A stretch of 64,000 bases of DNA from Vibrio penaeicida (GTDB lineage: Bacteria > Pseudomonadota > Gammaproteobacteria > Enterobacterales > Vibrionaceae), in assembly GCF_002933855.1 (NCBI RefSeq), contig NZ_BFAQ01000024.1, forward strand, positions 31,869-95,868. The letters are read 5' to 3'. The position numbers were made by a program, and so were the translations under genes. The notes below the pieces were generated by a model. It was not told where the DNA came from. It saw only the letters and a program-made list of their open reading frames with translations, and made no database searches. Positions 28,601 to 38,163 of the stretch are shown here, in pieces (within the stretch, counting starts at the first letter, position 1; each line of letters begins with the position of its first letter).

Positions 28601-31600
28601 GAACACGCTCCTACCTCTTCTTCCAATCAGGAGCAGGAAGGCGTGGCGCTTTGGAAGAGCGTTTATGAAGCGGAATACAAAGAGGATAATCAGACCATTA
28701 ATCAGTTCGATATCCGAGGCTGGAAAAGCTCGTTTACGCAATTGCCTATCCCACCGGAAGAAATGAAAGAATGGGTCGATGCTACGGTGACTCGGATTCA
28801 GGGGTTAAACCCTCATTCCGTATTAGAAATTGGCTCGGGGTCCGGTTTGATTTTCTATCCGTTATTGCCGTCTTGCACCCACTATATAGCCACCGATTTT
28901 TCATCAAATGCGATGAATCGTTTGTCTTCTTCGGCAAAAGTGTTGGGGTATGAGCATAAATCTGAATTTGTCACTTGCCCAGCCGACGAGGTGGCTAGTG
29001 CCGCGTTAGAGCAACGTGTTGATACAGTGGTGATGAATTCGGTTTCTCAATATTTTCCTAATGCTGGCTACCTCGACAAAGTGATCGAGCAAGCCATTGA
29101 AAGCATTGAGGGTGAAGGCAACCTATTCTTTGGTGATATAAGAGATCAACGGTTACTAAGGGCTTTCCACCTTTCCATTCTTGCTCATCGGAATCCGGAG
29201 AAAGCCATCGCTCAGTTAGTCAAACAGGCAACTTGGTTAGCATCGAAAGAAACGGAACTCGCGATTTCTCCGACTTATTTTCTCGCATTGATGCAGCACC
29301 CAGCGGTTGATGCGGTTCAAGTGCTTCCTAAACGTGGTTTTGCTGATCACGAGATGAATCGCTTTCGATACGATGTCATTGTTCGCATTAAGAAAAACGG
29401 TGCAGAGGGCGTCGAAGTAGCCAATAACAATTCTATTGAATTGAGTGAATTTGATTCGGTTGAGTTTTCAAGCGAACTCGATTTACCGAGTTTGTTGGCT
29501 TCGTCTGAACGTGGAGTTTGGATAAAGCATTATCCAGATGCGCGAGTCTGGGATGTACAGCAATGCGTAATGGGTAATCCGTCAGCGGAACGACCGCTCT
29601 CTACCGAAAACGCGCTTTCCATTGAAGCTTTGCATCTAATGGCGGAGCAGCAAGGGTTAACATTACAAGTATTTCTGGCAACGGAATCTGAGCAAGCGGG
29701 CGCCTTACATTTGTTCTTCAGTGAAGACGCCGTGAATGTCTCAAGCCATGCATTGCATGATGTTGATTCACACCTTAGCTCATCTGCTCAACATCCCCAT
29801 ACCAATTCACCTGATATCGGCCATCAAGCGCTGACATACGGAGAATTGAGCGACTATTTGGCACTTCGCCTACCTGAATATATGGTGCCAGTGGCGTTTG
29901 TTCCGATGAAAGACTTTCCATTGTCGAGCAGTGGAAAGCTGGATCGCAATGCGCTCCCAGAACCTGAATTCATCGATAAGAACAATTATGTCGCGCCTGA
30001 TAGCGACATAGAACTGGAACTTTGCAGTATTTGGAAGCAAGTTTTAGGCATTGAAAGTATCGGTGTGAACGACAACTTTTTCCGTATTGGTGGCGATAGC
30101 ATCATCGCCATTCAACTTGTCTCTAAAATCCGTAAAGCGGGTTTTCATATTCAAGTGAAAGACATGTTTGATGCGCCAACGGTTAAGCAATTGGCGCTGG
30201 TATTGGCGGACAATAAACCTCAGCAAACGCTCAACACTGAGCAAGGAGAGCTGGAAGGTGAATTCTCGCTATTGCCTATTCAGACGTGGTTTTTCAACAA
30301 AGCGCTGGCAAACCCACACCATTGGAATCAAGCCTTTACGCTACGTGTCCCCGCTGGTATTTCCAAACCTGCTCTTGAGGCGGCGTTATTCCAGTTGAGT
30401 GTCCACCACGATGCCATGAGAATTCGCTTTGACATTAACGAAGGCAGTATCAAGCAGCGTTATTGCCGGACTGAAGAATTACCAAAATTAGAAGTGCATG
30501 AGTTGAATGTGGCGGCAGAAATGGACGTAGCGCAACAGCTCACAACTTGGCAGAGCGATTTCGATATAGAAAATGGTCCGTTATGGCGAGCGGCGTATCT
30601 AACAGGTTACCCCGAAGGTGAAGCCCGCCTCTGGTTTGCTTTTCACCACTTGATTATAGATGCGGTGTCGTGGCGAATCATTGCAGAGGACTTAGAGACG
30701 TTGTTGTCTGACAATACGCTATCGCAGAAAGGAAGCAGCTATCGCCAATGGGTACGCGCGGTGGAGCAATATAGGGAGACCCATGTAGCCGAGCTGCCTT
30801 ATTGGCAAGATGTATTATCAGATACAAAGACACTGCCTTCTCCGCAAAGCGACTCTTCTGGTGCTGCTATTGCCGAAAATACGTCGACAACGCGAATCGA
30901 GTTTCCGTTAAAAGAAACGCATTTGCTGCTGCACGAGGCGCATCAAGGATATAACACCGAAATCAATGATTTGCTTCTGAGTGCGTTAAGCCTTGCGCTG
31001 AATGCCGTTGCGGGGCAGTCAGTTAATCACATTACGCTTGAGGGGCATGGGCGCGAAGCGATCGACCCTGCTCTCGATATTTCTCGCACACTAGGGTGGT
31101 TTACCACGGCTTATCCGCTGCGATTAGAGGCGGCAGACGATCTCGAACACACCATTATTCAAACCAAAGAAACTTTGCGCCGTGTCCCCAATAAAGGCAT
31201 TGGGTTTGGTGCGTTTTCTCACACGTTTTCTCATGATGCGTTGCCGAAGATTTATTTTAACTACCTCGGGCAATTGGACTCCACAGGAAACGGGTCGATG
31301 TGGGAAGTGGTGAATGAAGATAGTGGCAATGTTATTGGAGAAGGTAACCGTGACAGCGCTTTACTGAACATCAATGGTGGTGTCTTTAATGGGCAGCTGC
31401 AGTTCGACATCATTTCTCAATTGTCGCCAACTCAGACCATGGCATTTCGCCATGCATTCGACACATCTTTACATCAGGTGTTAGAGCAAAGCCTAGAAAC
31501 GGCCAAGCGAGGGGGCGTGAATACGGCGAGCGATTTTGGCTGTGCAGGATTGCACCAATCGCAATTGGAGCATATTGGTCAGTCACGCCAGTATGGTTTA

Positions 31601-34600
31601 TCGAGCATAGCGGCTATTTATCCAGCAAGCAGTTTGCAGCAAGGGTTTGTATATCATCACATCAGCCAACCTGAAGATGATGCTTATCGTCTCCAAGTGC
31701 TGGTGGATTATGACCGTGCCATTGATGTTGACCGTTATTTTAAAGCATGGGAGCTCGCATCATTCGCGTTTCCAGCGCTTAGAATCGCTTTCCACTGGGA
31801 AGGGGAAATGGTTCAGGTGATCGGAAAAGAGGCGGGTATCACCTCACGCCAATTCACCTCTTTAAGTTTGGCGGACCTCCCAGAAGACGAACACCATGAC
31901 GCCATCATCGCTCTACAATCTGCTGAGCGTGAGAAGCCTTTTGACCTGACCGTGTCTGGCCTGATGCGCGTAGCGATAATCAAACGCAGTGACAGTGCTT
32001 TTACCCTAATTCAAACCGCGCATCACAGCATTACCGACGGCTGGAGCAACCCAATTTTGCTCAAAGCAGTTCACAGATACTACGACGCACTGAGTGCAGG
32101 GCAAGTGCCACACGTAGTGGAAGAGTCGGTGTATGGCAAAGTGCAAATGCACCGCATGGCACAACGTGATAAAACCACACGTTATTGGTCGGAAAAACGC
32201 AGTTCATTGAGTCAACCGAATGACCTTGGCGTATTTCTGCCAGAGTCACAGGAACTCGATAGTCTCAGGTCGCTTGTGACACCTGCGCAAGCGTCAAAGC
32301 GTATTAGTGGGAAAGCTTACCAACGGCTCAAATCAGCTTGCCAATCGCATAACGTAACACTCAACGTGGCACTGCAGTTTGCATGGCATAAGTTGATTCA
32401 AATCTACACGCAAGACGTTCAAACCATTGTTGGAACCACGGTTTCGGGGCGAGATGTTCCGATCGATGGGATTGAAGAAAGCGTCGGCTTATACATCAAT
32501 ACCTTGCCACTCGCCGTCAATTGGACCGATTCCCTCACAGTTGCCGAAGCACTCACTTCCATTCATCGAAGTATCGCTGAGCTCAATAGCTTTAGTGGAA
32601 TTGCATTGGCCGATCTGCAAGAAGACGGCAAGCGCCTTTTCCAAAGCTTGTTTATTTTTGAAAACTACCCATCTCTCGATGATGTGTCTCCAACTGGGCT
32701 TTCGGCAGACAGTACACCGAGAAGTTGGTCCGATAAAATGGACTACCCATTTTCGGTGATGGCCTACGAGAAAGAAGGTTCGTTGTCGATTCAGCTAGGC
32801 TTTGATCAGTCGCTGATGGAAATAAGCCAAGTCGAAAGGTTATTTACGCAATTGGAGAGCATATTGCAGTTTGTTGCTCATCAGAGCGATGAAAGCCATC
32901 ACCATATCAATGTGATTGATAGCACTGAGCAAAACAGGCTTATCCACGACTGGAATACCACACAATCGCCTGCGCCTTCCTTGCCAACGTGGCATCAGCT
33001 GTTTGAAGCGCAAGTGCAAACTACACCGAATGCAGTGGCACTCACGTATCAAGACCAGCATTTGACGTATCAAGAGTTGAACCAGAAAGCCAACCAGCTT
33101 GCACACACTCTTCGCCAACAGCATGTGATTCGTTACGAGCGTGAACTGACGGCAGACACACCGATTGCCTTGTACTTAGACCGAAGCGTCGACATGGTGG
33201 TGAGCATTTTAGCGGTGCTCAAGGCGGGCGGGGCGTATGTCCCCGTATCGCCGGAATACCCGAAAGAGCGCACGCAGTTTATTTTGGAAGACACGGCGGC
33301 ACCGCTGGTACTGACTCAGCAAACGCACCTTAGCCAGCTGGATGGTTGGTTAAGTGATTTGCCGCAGCTACCCGAGCTAGTATTGGCAGACAACGCGTAT
33401 CCCCAATCATCAGAGAGCCTGAACCTGACGGTTTCAGGTGAGGACCTCGCGTACATCATTTACACCTCAGGCACCACCGGTAAGCCCAAAGGGGTAATGA
33501 TGCCGCATTCGGCTTACACCGATTTCATTCATCAATATCATCAGTCTGTCCAGGCGCAGCCTGTTTCCTTAGTCAGCCTCACTCAATACACCTTTGACAT
33601 CTTTGGCTTGGAATACGGCTTACCACTCTTATCAGGTGGAACAGTTCATCTGTCGGATATCCACCAAGCATCGGAAACTTTATCCGAGCATGCCAGCAAG
33701 ACCAACGTATTACAGCTTACCCCTTCAGTGTGGTCAGTGTTGCAAGTGGCGTTGCCAGAAGCTCTCGATTTGTCTCACGTGACCGTTATTGTCGGCGGCG
33801 AAAGTGGCTCGGAAGCAATTTACCAAAGCTTGTCGCAGCGCTTTAAAGAGGTCATTCAAGTGTACGGCCCAACTGAAGCGTGTATTTGGAGTACCCAATC
33901 TCGATACCAATCGGGTAACGCCCACATTATCGGCACACCGCTGAGTAACGAGCGATGCTATGTCCTTTCGAGCAATGGAAAGCTGTGCCCAATTGGTGTT
34001 CCCGGTGAGCTGCACATTGGGGGCGCAGGATTGGCGAGAGGCTACCTCAACCGAGACACCCTAACGGAAGAGCAGTTCATCGACAGCCCAATTGAAGGAC
34101 AGGGTGAACGGTTATACAAAACCGGAGACTGGGTACGCTGGCGTCACGATGGACAGCTGGAATACATCGGGCGTAATGACAGCCAAGTGAAGATACGCGG
34201 TTACCGGATTGAGTTGGGTGAAATTGAAGCCACGCTCATGGCGGTTGATGGGGTGCAACAAGCCGTCGTTATTGACCGAGAAAAAGAAGGCGACAAGTAT
34301 CTTGCCGCATACCTTGTGAGTGACCAAATACTCAGCATGGATGACCTCTGCTACAGCTTAAATGCTCATCTACCGGATTACATGGTGCCCGCTACCTTCA
34401 ACCAGATTGAAGTCATCCCTCTAACGTTAAACGGCAAGCTCGACCGCCGAGCGCTGCCTGAACCGGAATGGGTGGAATCCAGTGGTTACGTCGCCCCAGA
34501 AAGTGAGTTGGAAATCGCGCTGTGCAACATCTGGTCTCAGGTGTTGGGGTTAGAGCGCGTTGGCGTTCACGACAGCTTTTTCCAAATCGGCGGCAATTCC

Positions 34601-34771
34601 ATTAACGCCATTAAAGTCATTAGTCAGATCAACCAATTATCGGTTTGTCACCAACGTGTCGAGCTGAGCCATTTGTTTAATTTAAAAACCATTGCTGAGC
34701 TCCATAAGCATCTGCAAGCCCAAGAGAGTTCGGGTTTATTAGACCAGCAAGTCAACGAGATGAGTATTTAA
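25658..34771 (+). CDS. NRPS, modules 2-3: C-A-nMT-T-E-C-A-T
   Basis: 3037 aa. A basic N-terminal docking helix (SLSQKQREKLLAQRKRR) is followed by C1 (about 45-480; SHLIFDG with His181), A2 (about 525-1400; Asp720), an N-methyltransferase inserted in A2 (about 990-1250; VLEIGSGSG at 1055), T2 (GGDS, Ser1481), epimerase E (HHLIIDAVSW at His1663; EGHGRE; RTLGWFTTAYP), C2 of the D-amino-acid-accepting type (HHSITDGWS at His2122), A3 (Asp2647) and T3 (GGNS, Ser2981). A2 code D-V-W-H-F-S-Q-I-E-K is Ser-like with unusual Q and E; A3 code D-I-L-Q-I-G-V-I-W-K is Gly-like. Module 2 should thus add an N-methyl-D residue. The tail LLDQQVNEMSI matches that of the next protein. Confidence 0.95.
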   Translation: MNGERKGRLSLSQKQREKLLAQRKRRTGNGIEALNRQGSDNTFPVSELQQDMWVLESLHNATSTSNIPCMYSVEHSSSKEHFDVTKLRRAMSCLIQRHESLRTVFVNEEGQLKQRILPNVQYEIRETNLSDHNQDVAALSLDEVIQQDIAEAFNVNTGPMFRVHIIRCSDTESKVVFVFSHLIFDGGSIAHFERDFFHFYLHSNSEQHPEETSEALPALPVQPADYAHWMQQEPQKAKRASHLAYWKTQLAGCDVDLALPYDRTPGIHNDVSVTQYEHVLPTRLTRWLKGECTQTGTSLYSLLLATFGVLLHRITGQTDVAIASAFTNRNRSELEHLIGLFAREALLRVRLNQNDTFSSVKQSVQQCVIEAIDHSELSLGQINRELGMVKASQDGQVARTLFLLREHKSQLGSQHSVEGWEPYGEVRLGNDQNRYDLSLVCRDEGDSIRVSFNYKPSLFNESTVAQFAAIFERILQSHMEETLPIGEISLIPPMEINDVYHQWNDTQHGYSEHKTLHEKFEEQAKETPDNTALIFEQDSLTYRELNQRANQLAHKIRTYHLNRNQTQLAANTPVALYLDRSLEMVIAILAVMKSGGAYVPIATDNPTQRTRYILEDTQAQLILTQERWQNDLLGVCEDLPAESVSIDEGSDRTNENYENVNAAVSSSDMAYIIYTSGTTGQPKGVMVPHKGVVNRLEALQNQFPLSTNDRVLQKTPYTFDVSVWELLWANWTGAAIVMAPPKAHQSPEQLHHIMTQNRVTVTHFVPPMLTGFSHFLSHANQSIPSSVRRVFCSGEALTPEHIRLFNAINEHGATLHNQYGPTEASIEVSVYDCLLNETETVPIGRPIQNVRLLVMDPHSKHLQLCPEGLPGELYIGGIAVTQGYLNQPNLTKERFVDNPFATKEEIAQGLNKLYKTGDLVRRQPNGNIEYLGRNDFQVKVRGYRIELEEIEAAMQAHPRIKASCVHTVEGAGEKALVGYYVEHAPTSSSNQEQEGVALWKSVYEAEYKEDNQTINQFDIRGWKSSFTQLPIPPEEMKEWVDATVTRIQGLNPHSVLEIGSGSGLIFYPLLPSCTHYIATDFSSNAMNRLSSSAKVLGYEHKSEFVTCPADEVASAALEQRVDTVVMNSVSQYFPNAGYLDKVIEQAIESIEGEGNLFFGDIRDQRLLRAFHLSILAHRNPEKAIAQLVKQATWLASKETELAISPTYFLALMQHPAVDAVQVLPKRGFADHEMNRFRYDVIVRIKKNGAEGVEVANNNSIELSEFDSVEFSSELDLPSLLASSERGVWIKHYPDARVWDVQQCVMGNPSAERPLSTENALSIEALHLMAEQQGLTLQVFLATESEQAGALHLFFSEDAVNVSSHALHDVDSHLSSSAQHPHTNSPDIGHQALTYGELSDYLALRLPEYMVPVAFVPMKDFPLSSSGKLDRNALPEPEFIDKNNYVAPDSDIELELCSIWKQVLGIESIGVNDNFFRIGGDSIIAIQLVSKIRKAGFHIQVKDMFDAPTVKQLALVLADNKPQQTLNTEQGELEGEFSLLPIQTWFFNKALANPHHWNQAFTLRVPAGISKPALEAALFQLSVHHDAMRIRFDINEGSIKQRYCRTEELPKLEVHELNVAAEMDVAQQLTTWQSDFDIENGPLWRAAYLTGYPEGEARLWFAFHHLIIDAVSWRIIAEDLETLLSDNTLSQKGSSYRQWVRAVEQYRETHVAELPYWQDVLSDTKTLPSPQSDSSGAAIAENTSTTRIEFPLKETHLLLHEAHQGYNTEINDLLLSALSLALNAVAGQSVNHITLEGHGREAIDPALDISRTLGWFTTAYPLRLEAADDLEHTIIQTKETLRRVPNKGIGFGAFSHTFSHDALPKIYFNYLGQLDSTGNGSMWEVVNEDSGNVIGEGNRDSALLNINGGVFNGQLQFDIISQLSPTQTMAFRHAFDTSLHQVLEQSLETAKRGGVNTASDFGCAGLHQSQLEHIGQSRQYGLSSIAAIYPASSLQQGFVYHHISQPEDDAYRLQVLVDYDRAIDVDRYFKAWELASFAFPALRIAFHWEGEMVQVIGKEAGITSRQFTSLSLADLPEDEHHDAIIALQSAEREKPFDLTVSGLMRVAIIKRSDSAFTLIQTAHHSITDGWSNPILLKAVHRYYDALSAGQVPHVVEESVYGKVQMHRMAQRDKTTRYWSEKRSSLSQPNDLGVFLPESQELDSLRSLVTPAQASKRISGKAYQRLKSACQSHNVTLNVALQFAWHKLIQIYTQDVQTIVGTTVSGRDVPIDGIEESVGLYINTLPLAVNWTDSLTVAEALTSIHRSIAELNSFSGIALADLQEDGKRLFQSLFIFENYPSLDDVSPTGLSADSTPRSWSDKMDYPFSVMAYEKEGSLSIQLGFDQSLMEISQVERLFTQLESILQFVAHQSDESHHHINVIDSTEQNRLIHDWNTTQSPAPSLPTWHQLFEAQVQTTPNAVALTYQDQHLTYQELNQKANQLAHTLRQQHVIRYERELTADTPIALYLDRSVDMVVSILAVLKAGGAYVPVSPEYPKERTQFILEDTAAPLVLTQQTHLSQLDGWLSDLPQLPELVLADNAYPQSSESLNLTVSGEDLAYIIYTSGTTGKPKGVMMPHSAYTDFIHQYHQSVQAQPVSLVSLTQYTFDIFGLEYGLPLLSGGTVHLSDIHQASETLSEHASKTNVLQLTPSVWSVLQVALPEALDLSHVTVIVGGESGSEAIYQSLSQRFKEVIQVYGPTEACIWSTQSRYQSGNAHIIGTPLSNERCYVLSSNGKLCPIGVPGELHIGGAGLARGYLNRDTLTEEQFIDSPIEGQGERLYKTGDWVRWRHDGQLEYIGRNDSQVKIRGYRIELGEIEATLMAVDGVQQAVVIDREKEGDKYLAAYLVSDQILSMDDLCYSLNAHLPDYMVPATFNQIEVIPLTLNGKLDRRALPEPEWVESSGYVAPESELEIALCNIWSQVLGLERVGVHDSFFQIGGNSINAIKVISQINQLSVCHQRVELSHLFNLKTIAELHKHLQAQESSGLLDQQVNEMSI
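32947..34634 (+). repeat. Direct repeat copy 1: A3-T3 of module 3
   Basis: This 1688-bp segment recurs at 36337-38024 at a constant offset of 3390 bp, without indels. DNA identity is above 90 percent by eye, and the encoded A-T segments differ at roughly 17 of about 562 residues. It begins in the linker after C2 (CGACTGGAATACC) and ends inside helix 2-3 of the carrier domain, where the sequences diverge sharply. It reflects recent duplication or gene conversion of an adenylation-carrier unit. Confidence 0.95.
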
Positions 34772-34774
34772 GCC

Positions 34775-37700
34775 ATGTTAGATCTAATCAATCAAATCAA
34801 AGAGAATGAATTGTCTGTATGGGTACAAGAGGATGCTATCAAATTAGCATTTGGTGACGAGAAACCATCGGACGTATTGCTTGCGAAAATCAAAGAAAAC
34901 AAACCCGGTCTGATGGATATCTTAAGGCGAAATGGCATCTTATCTAAGCACGACTTCTGGGAAACAGAGATTTTCTCTTTGCCAAATACAAATGCGACGT
35001 TGTCTTTTGCTCAAGAGCGCATGTTGTTTATTGAGCAATTTGAACAAGGCACAGATGCGTACCACATTCCTTATACCGTCGAGCTTTCCAGTGATATCCA
35101 GCAGGATGTGTTGATTCAAGCGTTCCAAGCCGTTGTCGATAGGCATCCAGTGTTGAACTCGATTTACAAGCAGAATGAAGAAGGGCAGTTTGCATTGCAT
35201 CCACTGGATCAAAAGGTTTGCATCTCTCAACAGACAGTAGCGGACTTTGCTGACTTCAAAGCCCAATTGTCTCAAGCGATTGAGCGACCGTTTGATCTGT
35301 CTACCGAAGCCCCAATGCGTCTGTCGCAATTCACCTCTGAAGGCAAACACTATCTGTTGATACTGTGGCACCACATTGCTTTTGATGGCTGGTCGACCGA
35401 CATTTTCTTGCGTGAGCTATCTCAGGCATACCAAGCCTTGCTAACGCAGGGTCGAGCATTACAGCAAGATCAGCCAGTACTGCCACCCTTGGCAATTCAG
35501 TACAGTGATTATGCATTTTGGCAACGTCATCAACTTGAGGGGAGGGGGCTAGAGAGCCAAATGGCATTTTGGTCTGATACGTTATCCGGCTGTCAGACGT
35601 TGGAGCTGCCAACCGATCATCCAAGACCAACAAAATTGAACTACCAAGGCAGAAACGTCTCACTGACTCTCGATAGCGCGTTGTCGGAGCAACTTAAATC
35701 GTTAGCACGAGATCAAGACACCACGCTTTACGTTGTTATGCTGAGCGGATTTTATCTGACACTGGCGACGCTGAGTGGACAGGACGACATCGTTGTTGGC
35801 ACGCCTTCCGACAATCGCCATCAACCCCAGACACAAGACTTGATTGGTTACTTTGCTACGTCTCTGGTGTTAAGGGCTCAAGTGGATCTAGCTGGAACAG
35901 TAAGCGATCTGTTTAAGCAGGTTCACACAGTAATGACCAACGCTAAAATGAATCAGGATGTGCCGTTTGAGCGTTTGATTGATTTACTCAACGTAGAGCG
36001 CGATATGTCGCGCCACCCATTGTTTCAAGTGATGTTTGGCATGCAAAGTTTCGGTCATCAGCAATTGAGCCAAGACGCATTGCCATTTGAATCGGTCGAT
36101 TTGGGCGACGAAGGGCTATATGCCCCAGCCAAATTTGATTTGAATTTCCATGTGGATGACGGTCACGACGCTCTAAAATTGGGGTTGGATTACGCTACCA
36201 GCCTGTTTGAGCACTCTTCTGCGCAACGTGTGTTGACGATTTATCAGCACATATTGAAAAGCTTTGTCGCGGATTCTGAACAATGCCTTGCAGACATTGA
36301 TGTGCTATCGGAATCTGAAAAAACGCTGCTATTACGCGACTGGAATACCACACAATCACCTGCACCGTCCCTACCAACGTGGCATCAATTGTTTGAAGCG
36401 CAAGTGCAAATTACACCGAATGCGGTGGCACTCACGTATCAAGACCAGCATTTGACCTATCAAGAGTTGAACCAAAAAGCCAACCAGCTTGCGCGCACTC
36501 TTCGCCAACAGCATGTGATTCGTTACGAGCGTGAACTGACGGCAGACACACCGATTGCCTTGTACTTAGACCGAAGCGTAGACACGGTGGTGAGCATTTT
36601 AGCGGTGCTCAAGGCGGGTGGGGCGTATGTCCCTGTATCGCCAGAATACCCGAAAGAGCGCACGCAGTTTATTTTGGAAGACACTGCGGCTCCGTTGGTC
36701 CTCACTCAGCAAACGCATTTAAGCCAGCTTGATGGTTGGTTAAGCGAATTGCCTCAGCTACCCGAGTTGGTGTTGGCAGACAACGCGTACACCCAATCAT
36801 CAGAGAACCTAAACCTGACGGTTTCAGGTGATGACCTTGCGTACATCATTTACACCTCAGGCACCACAGGTAAGCCTAAAGGGGTGATGATGCCGCATTC
36901 GGCTTACGCCGATTTTATTCACCAATATCATCAGTCTGTTCAGGCGCAGCCCGTTTCCTTAGTCAGCCTCACTCAATACACCTTTGACATCTTTGGCTTG
37001 GAATACGGCTTACCCCTGTTGTCAGGCGGAACAGTTCATCTGTCGGATATCCACCAAGCATCGGAAACTTTATCCGATCATGCCAGCAAGACTAACGTAC
37101 TGCAGCTTACCCCTTCGGTGTGGTCAGTATTGCAAGTAGCGTTGCCAGAAGCTCTCGATTTGTCTCACGTGACCGTTATTGTCGGCGGCGAAAGTGGCTC
37201 GGAAGCGATTTACCAAAGCTTGTCGCAGCGTTTTAAAGAGGTCATTCAAGTGTACGGTCCGACTGAGGCGTGCATTTGGAGTACTCAATCTCGATACCAA
37301 TCGGGCAACGCCCACATTATCGGTACACCGCTGAGTAATGAACGATGCTATGTCCTCTCGGGCAATGGAAAGCTGTGTCCAATTGGTGTTCCAGGTGAGC
37401 TGCACATAGGGGGCGCAGGACTGGCGAGAGGCTACCTCAATCGAGGCATCTTAACAGCGGAGCAGTTCATCGATAGCCCAATTGAAGGGCAGGATGAACG
37501 GTTATACAAAACCGGAGACTGGGTGCGCTGGCGTCACGACGGTCAACTGGAATACATCGGGCGTAATGACAGCCAAGTGAAGATACGCGGTTACCGGATT
37601 GAGCTGGGTGAAATTGAAGCCACGCTCATGGCGGTTGATGGGGTGCAGCAAGCTGTCGTCATCGACAGAGAAAAAGAAGGCGACAAGTATCTTGCCGCGT

Positions 37701-38161
37701 ACCTTGTGAGTGACCAGACACTCAGTATGGATGACCTCCGCCACAGCTTAAATGCTCATCTACCGGATTACATGGTGCCCGCTACCTTCAACCAGATTGA
37801 AGTCATCCCTCTAACGTTAAACGGCAAGCTCGACCGCCGAGCGCTGCCTGAACCGGAATGGGTGGAATCCAGTGGTTACGTCGCCCCAGAAAGTGAGTTG
37901 GAAATCGCGCTGTGCAACATCTGGTCTCAGGTGTTGGGGTTAGAGCGCGTTGGCGTTCACGACAGTTTCTTCCAAATCGGCGGCAATTCCATTAACGCCA
38001 TTAAAGTCATTAGCCAGATCAATCGCTACCTTGGTCATTCGCTGCGTTTGGAGTTAGTGAACCTCTACACCACCAAAACGATCGCCGAGTTGGCAGCGTA
38101 CATTGAAGAAAATCAAACCGTCAGCTTCCTTGATGAGCAAGATAACGAAATGAGTATTTAG
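34775..38161 (+). CDS. NRPS, module 4: TubC-C-A-T (predicted Gly)
   Basis: 1128 aa starting 3 bp after the previous stop. Residues 1-55 (LINQIKENELSVWVQEDAIKL onward) are a TubC-type docking domain that should bind the tail of the 3037-aa protein. The C domain (about 65-500) has HHIAFDGWS at His199. The A domain (about 530-1020; Asp738) is nearly identical to A3, with the same Gly-like code D-I-L-Q-I-G-V-I-W-K. The T domain has GGNS (Ser1072). The C-terminal tail FLDEQDNEMSI closely matches LLDQQVNEMSI of the upstream protein, so both are probably donor docking peptides for TubC domains. There is no E or MT domain. Confidence 0.95.
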   Translation: MLDLINQIKENELSVWVQEDAIKLAFGDEKPSDVLLAKIKENKPGLMDILRRNGILSKHDFWETEIFSLPNTNATLSFAQERMLFIEQFEQGTDAYHIPYTVELSSDIQQDVLIQAFQAVVDRHPVLNSIYKQNEEGQFALHPLDQKVCISQQTVADFADFKAQLSQAIERPFDLSTEAPMRLSQFTSEGKHYLLILWHHIAFDGWSTDIFLRELSQAYQALLTQGRALQQDQPVLPPLAIQYSDYAFWQRHQLEGRGLESQMAFWSDTLSGCQTLELPTDHPRPTKLNYQGRNVSLTLDSALSEQLKSLARDQDTTLYVVMLSGFYLTLATLSGQDDIVVGTPSDNRHQPQTQDLIGYFATSLVLRAQVDLAGTVSDLFKQVHTVMTNAKMNQDVPFERLIDLLNVERDMSRHPLFQVMFGMQSFGHQQLSQDALPFESVDLGDEGLYAPAKFDLNFHVDDGHDALKLGLDYATSLFEHSSAQRVLTIYQHILKSFVADSEQCLADIDVLSESEKTLLLRDWNTTQSPAPSLPTWHQLFEAQVQITPNAVALTYQDQHLTYQELNQKANQLARTLRQQHVIRYERELTADTPIALYLDRSVDTVVSILAVLKAGGAYVPVSPEYPKERTQFILEDTAAPLVLTQQTHLSQLDGWLSELPQLPELVLADNAYTQSSENLNLTVSGDDLAYIIYTSGTTGKPKGVMMPHSAYADFIHQYHQSVQAQPVSLVSLTQYTFDIFGLEYGLPLLSGGTVHLSDIHQASETLSDHASKTNVLQLTPSVWSVLQVALPEALDLSHVTVIVGGESGSEAIYQSLSQRFKEVIQVYGPTEACIWSTQSRYQSGNAHIIGTPLSNERCYVLSGNGKLCPIGVPGELHIGGAGLARGYLNRGILTAEQFIDSPIEGQDERLYKTGDWVRWRHDGQLEYIGRNDSQVKIRGYRIELGEIEATLMAVDGVQQAVVIDREKEGDKYLAAYLVSDQTLSMDDLRHSLNAHLPDYMVPATFNQIEVIPLTLNGKLDRRALPEPEWVESSGYVAPESELEIALCNIWSQVLGLERVGVHDSFFQIGGNSINAIKVISQINRYLGHSLRLELVNLYTTKTIAELAAYIEENQTVSFLDEQDNEMSI
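36337..38024 (+). repeat. Direct repeat copy 2: A4-T4 of module 4
   Basis: Second copy of the 1688-bp gapless repeat described at 32947-34634. The flanking C domains (C2 versus C3) and the ends of the carrier domains are not similar at this level, so the duplicated unit is A plus most of T rather than a whole module. Confidence 0.95.
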
Positions 38162-38163
38162 TT

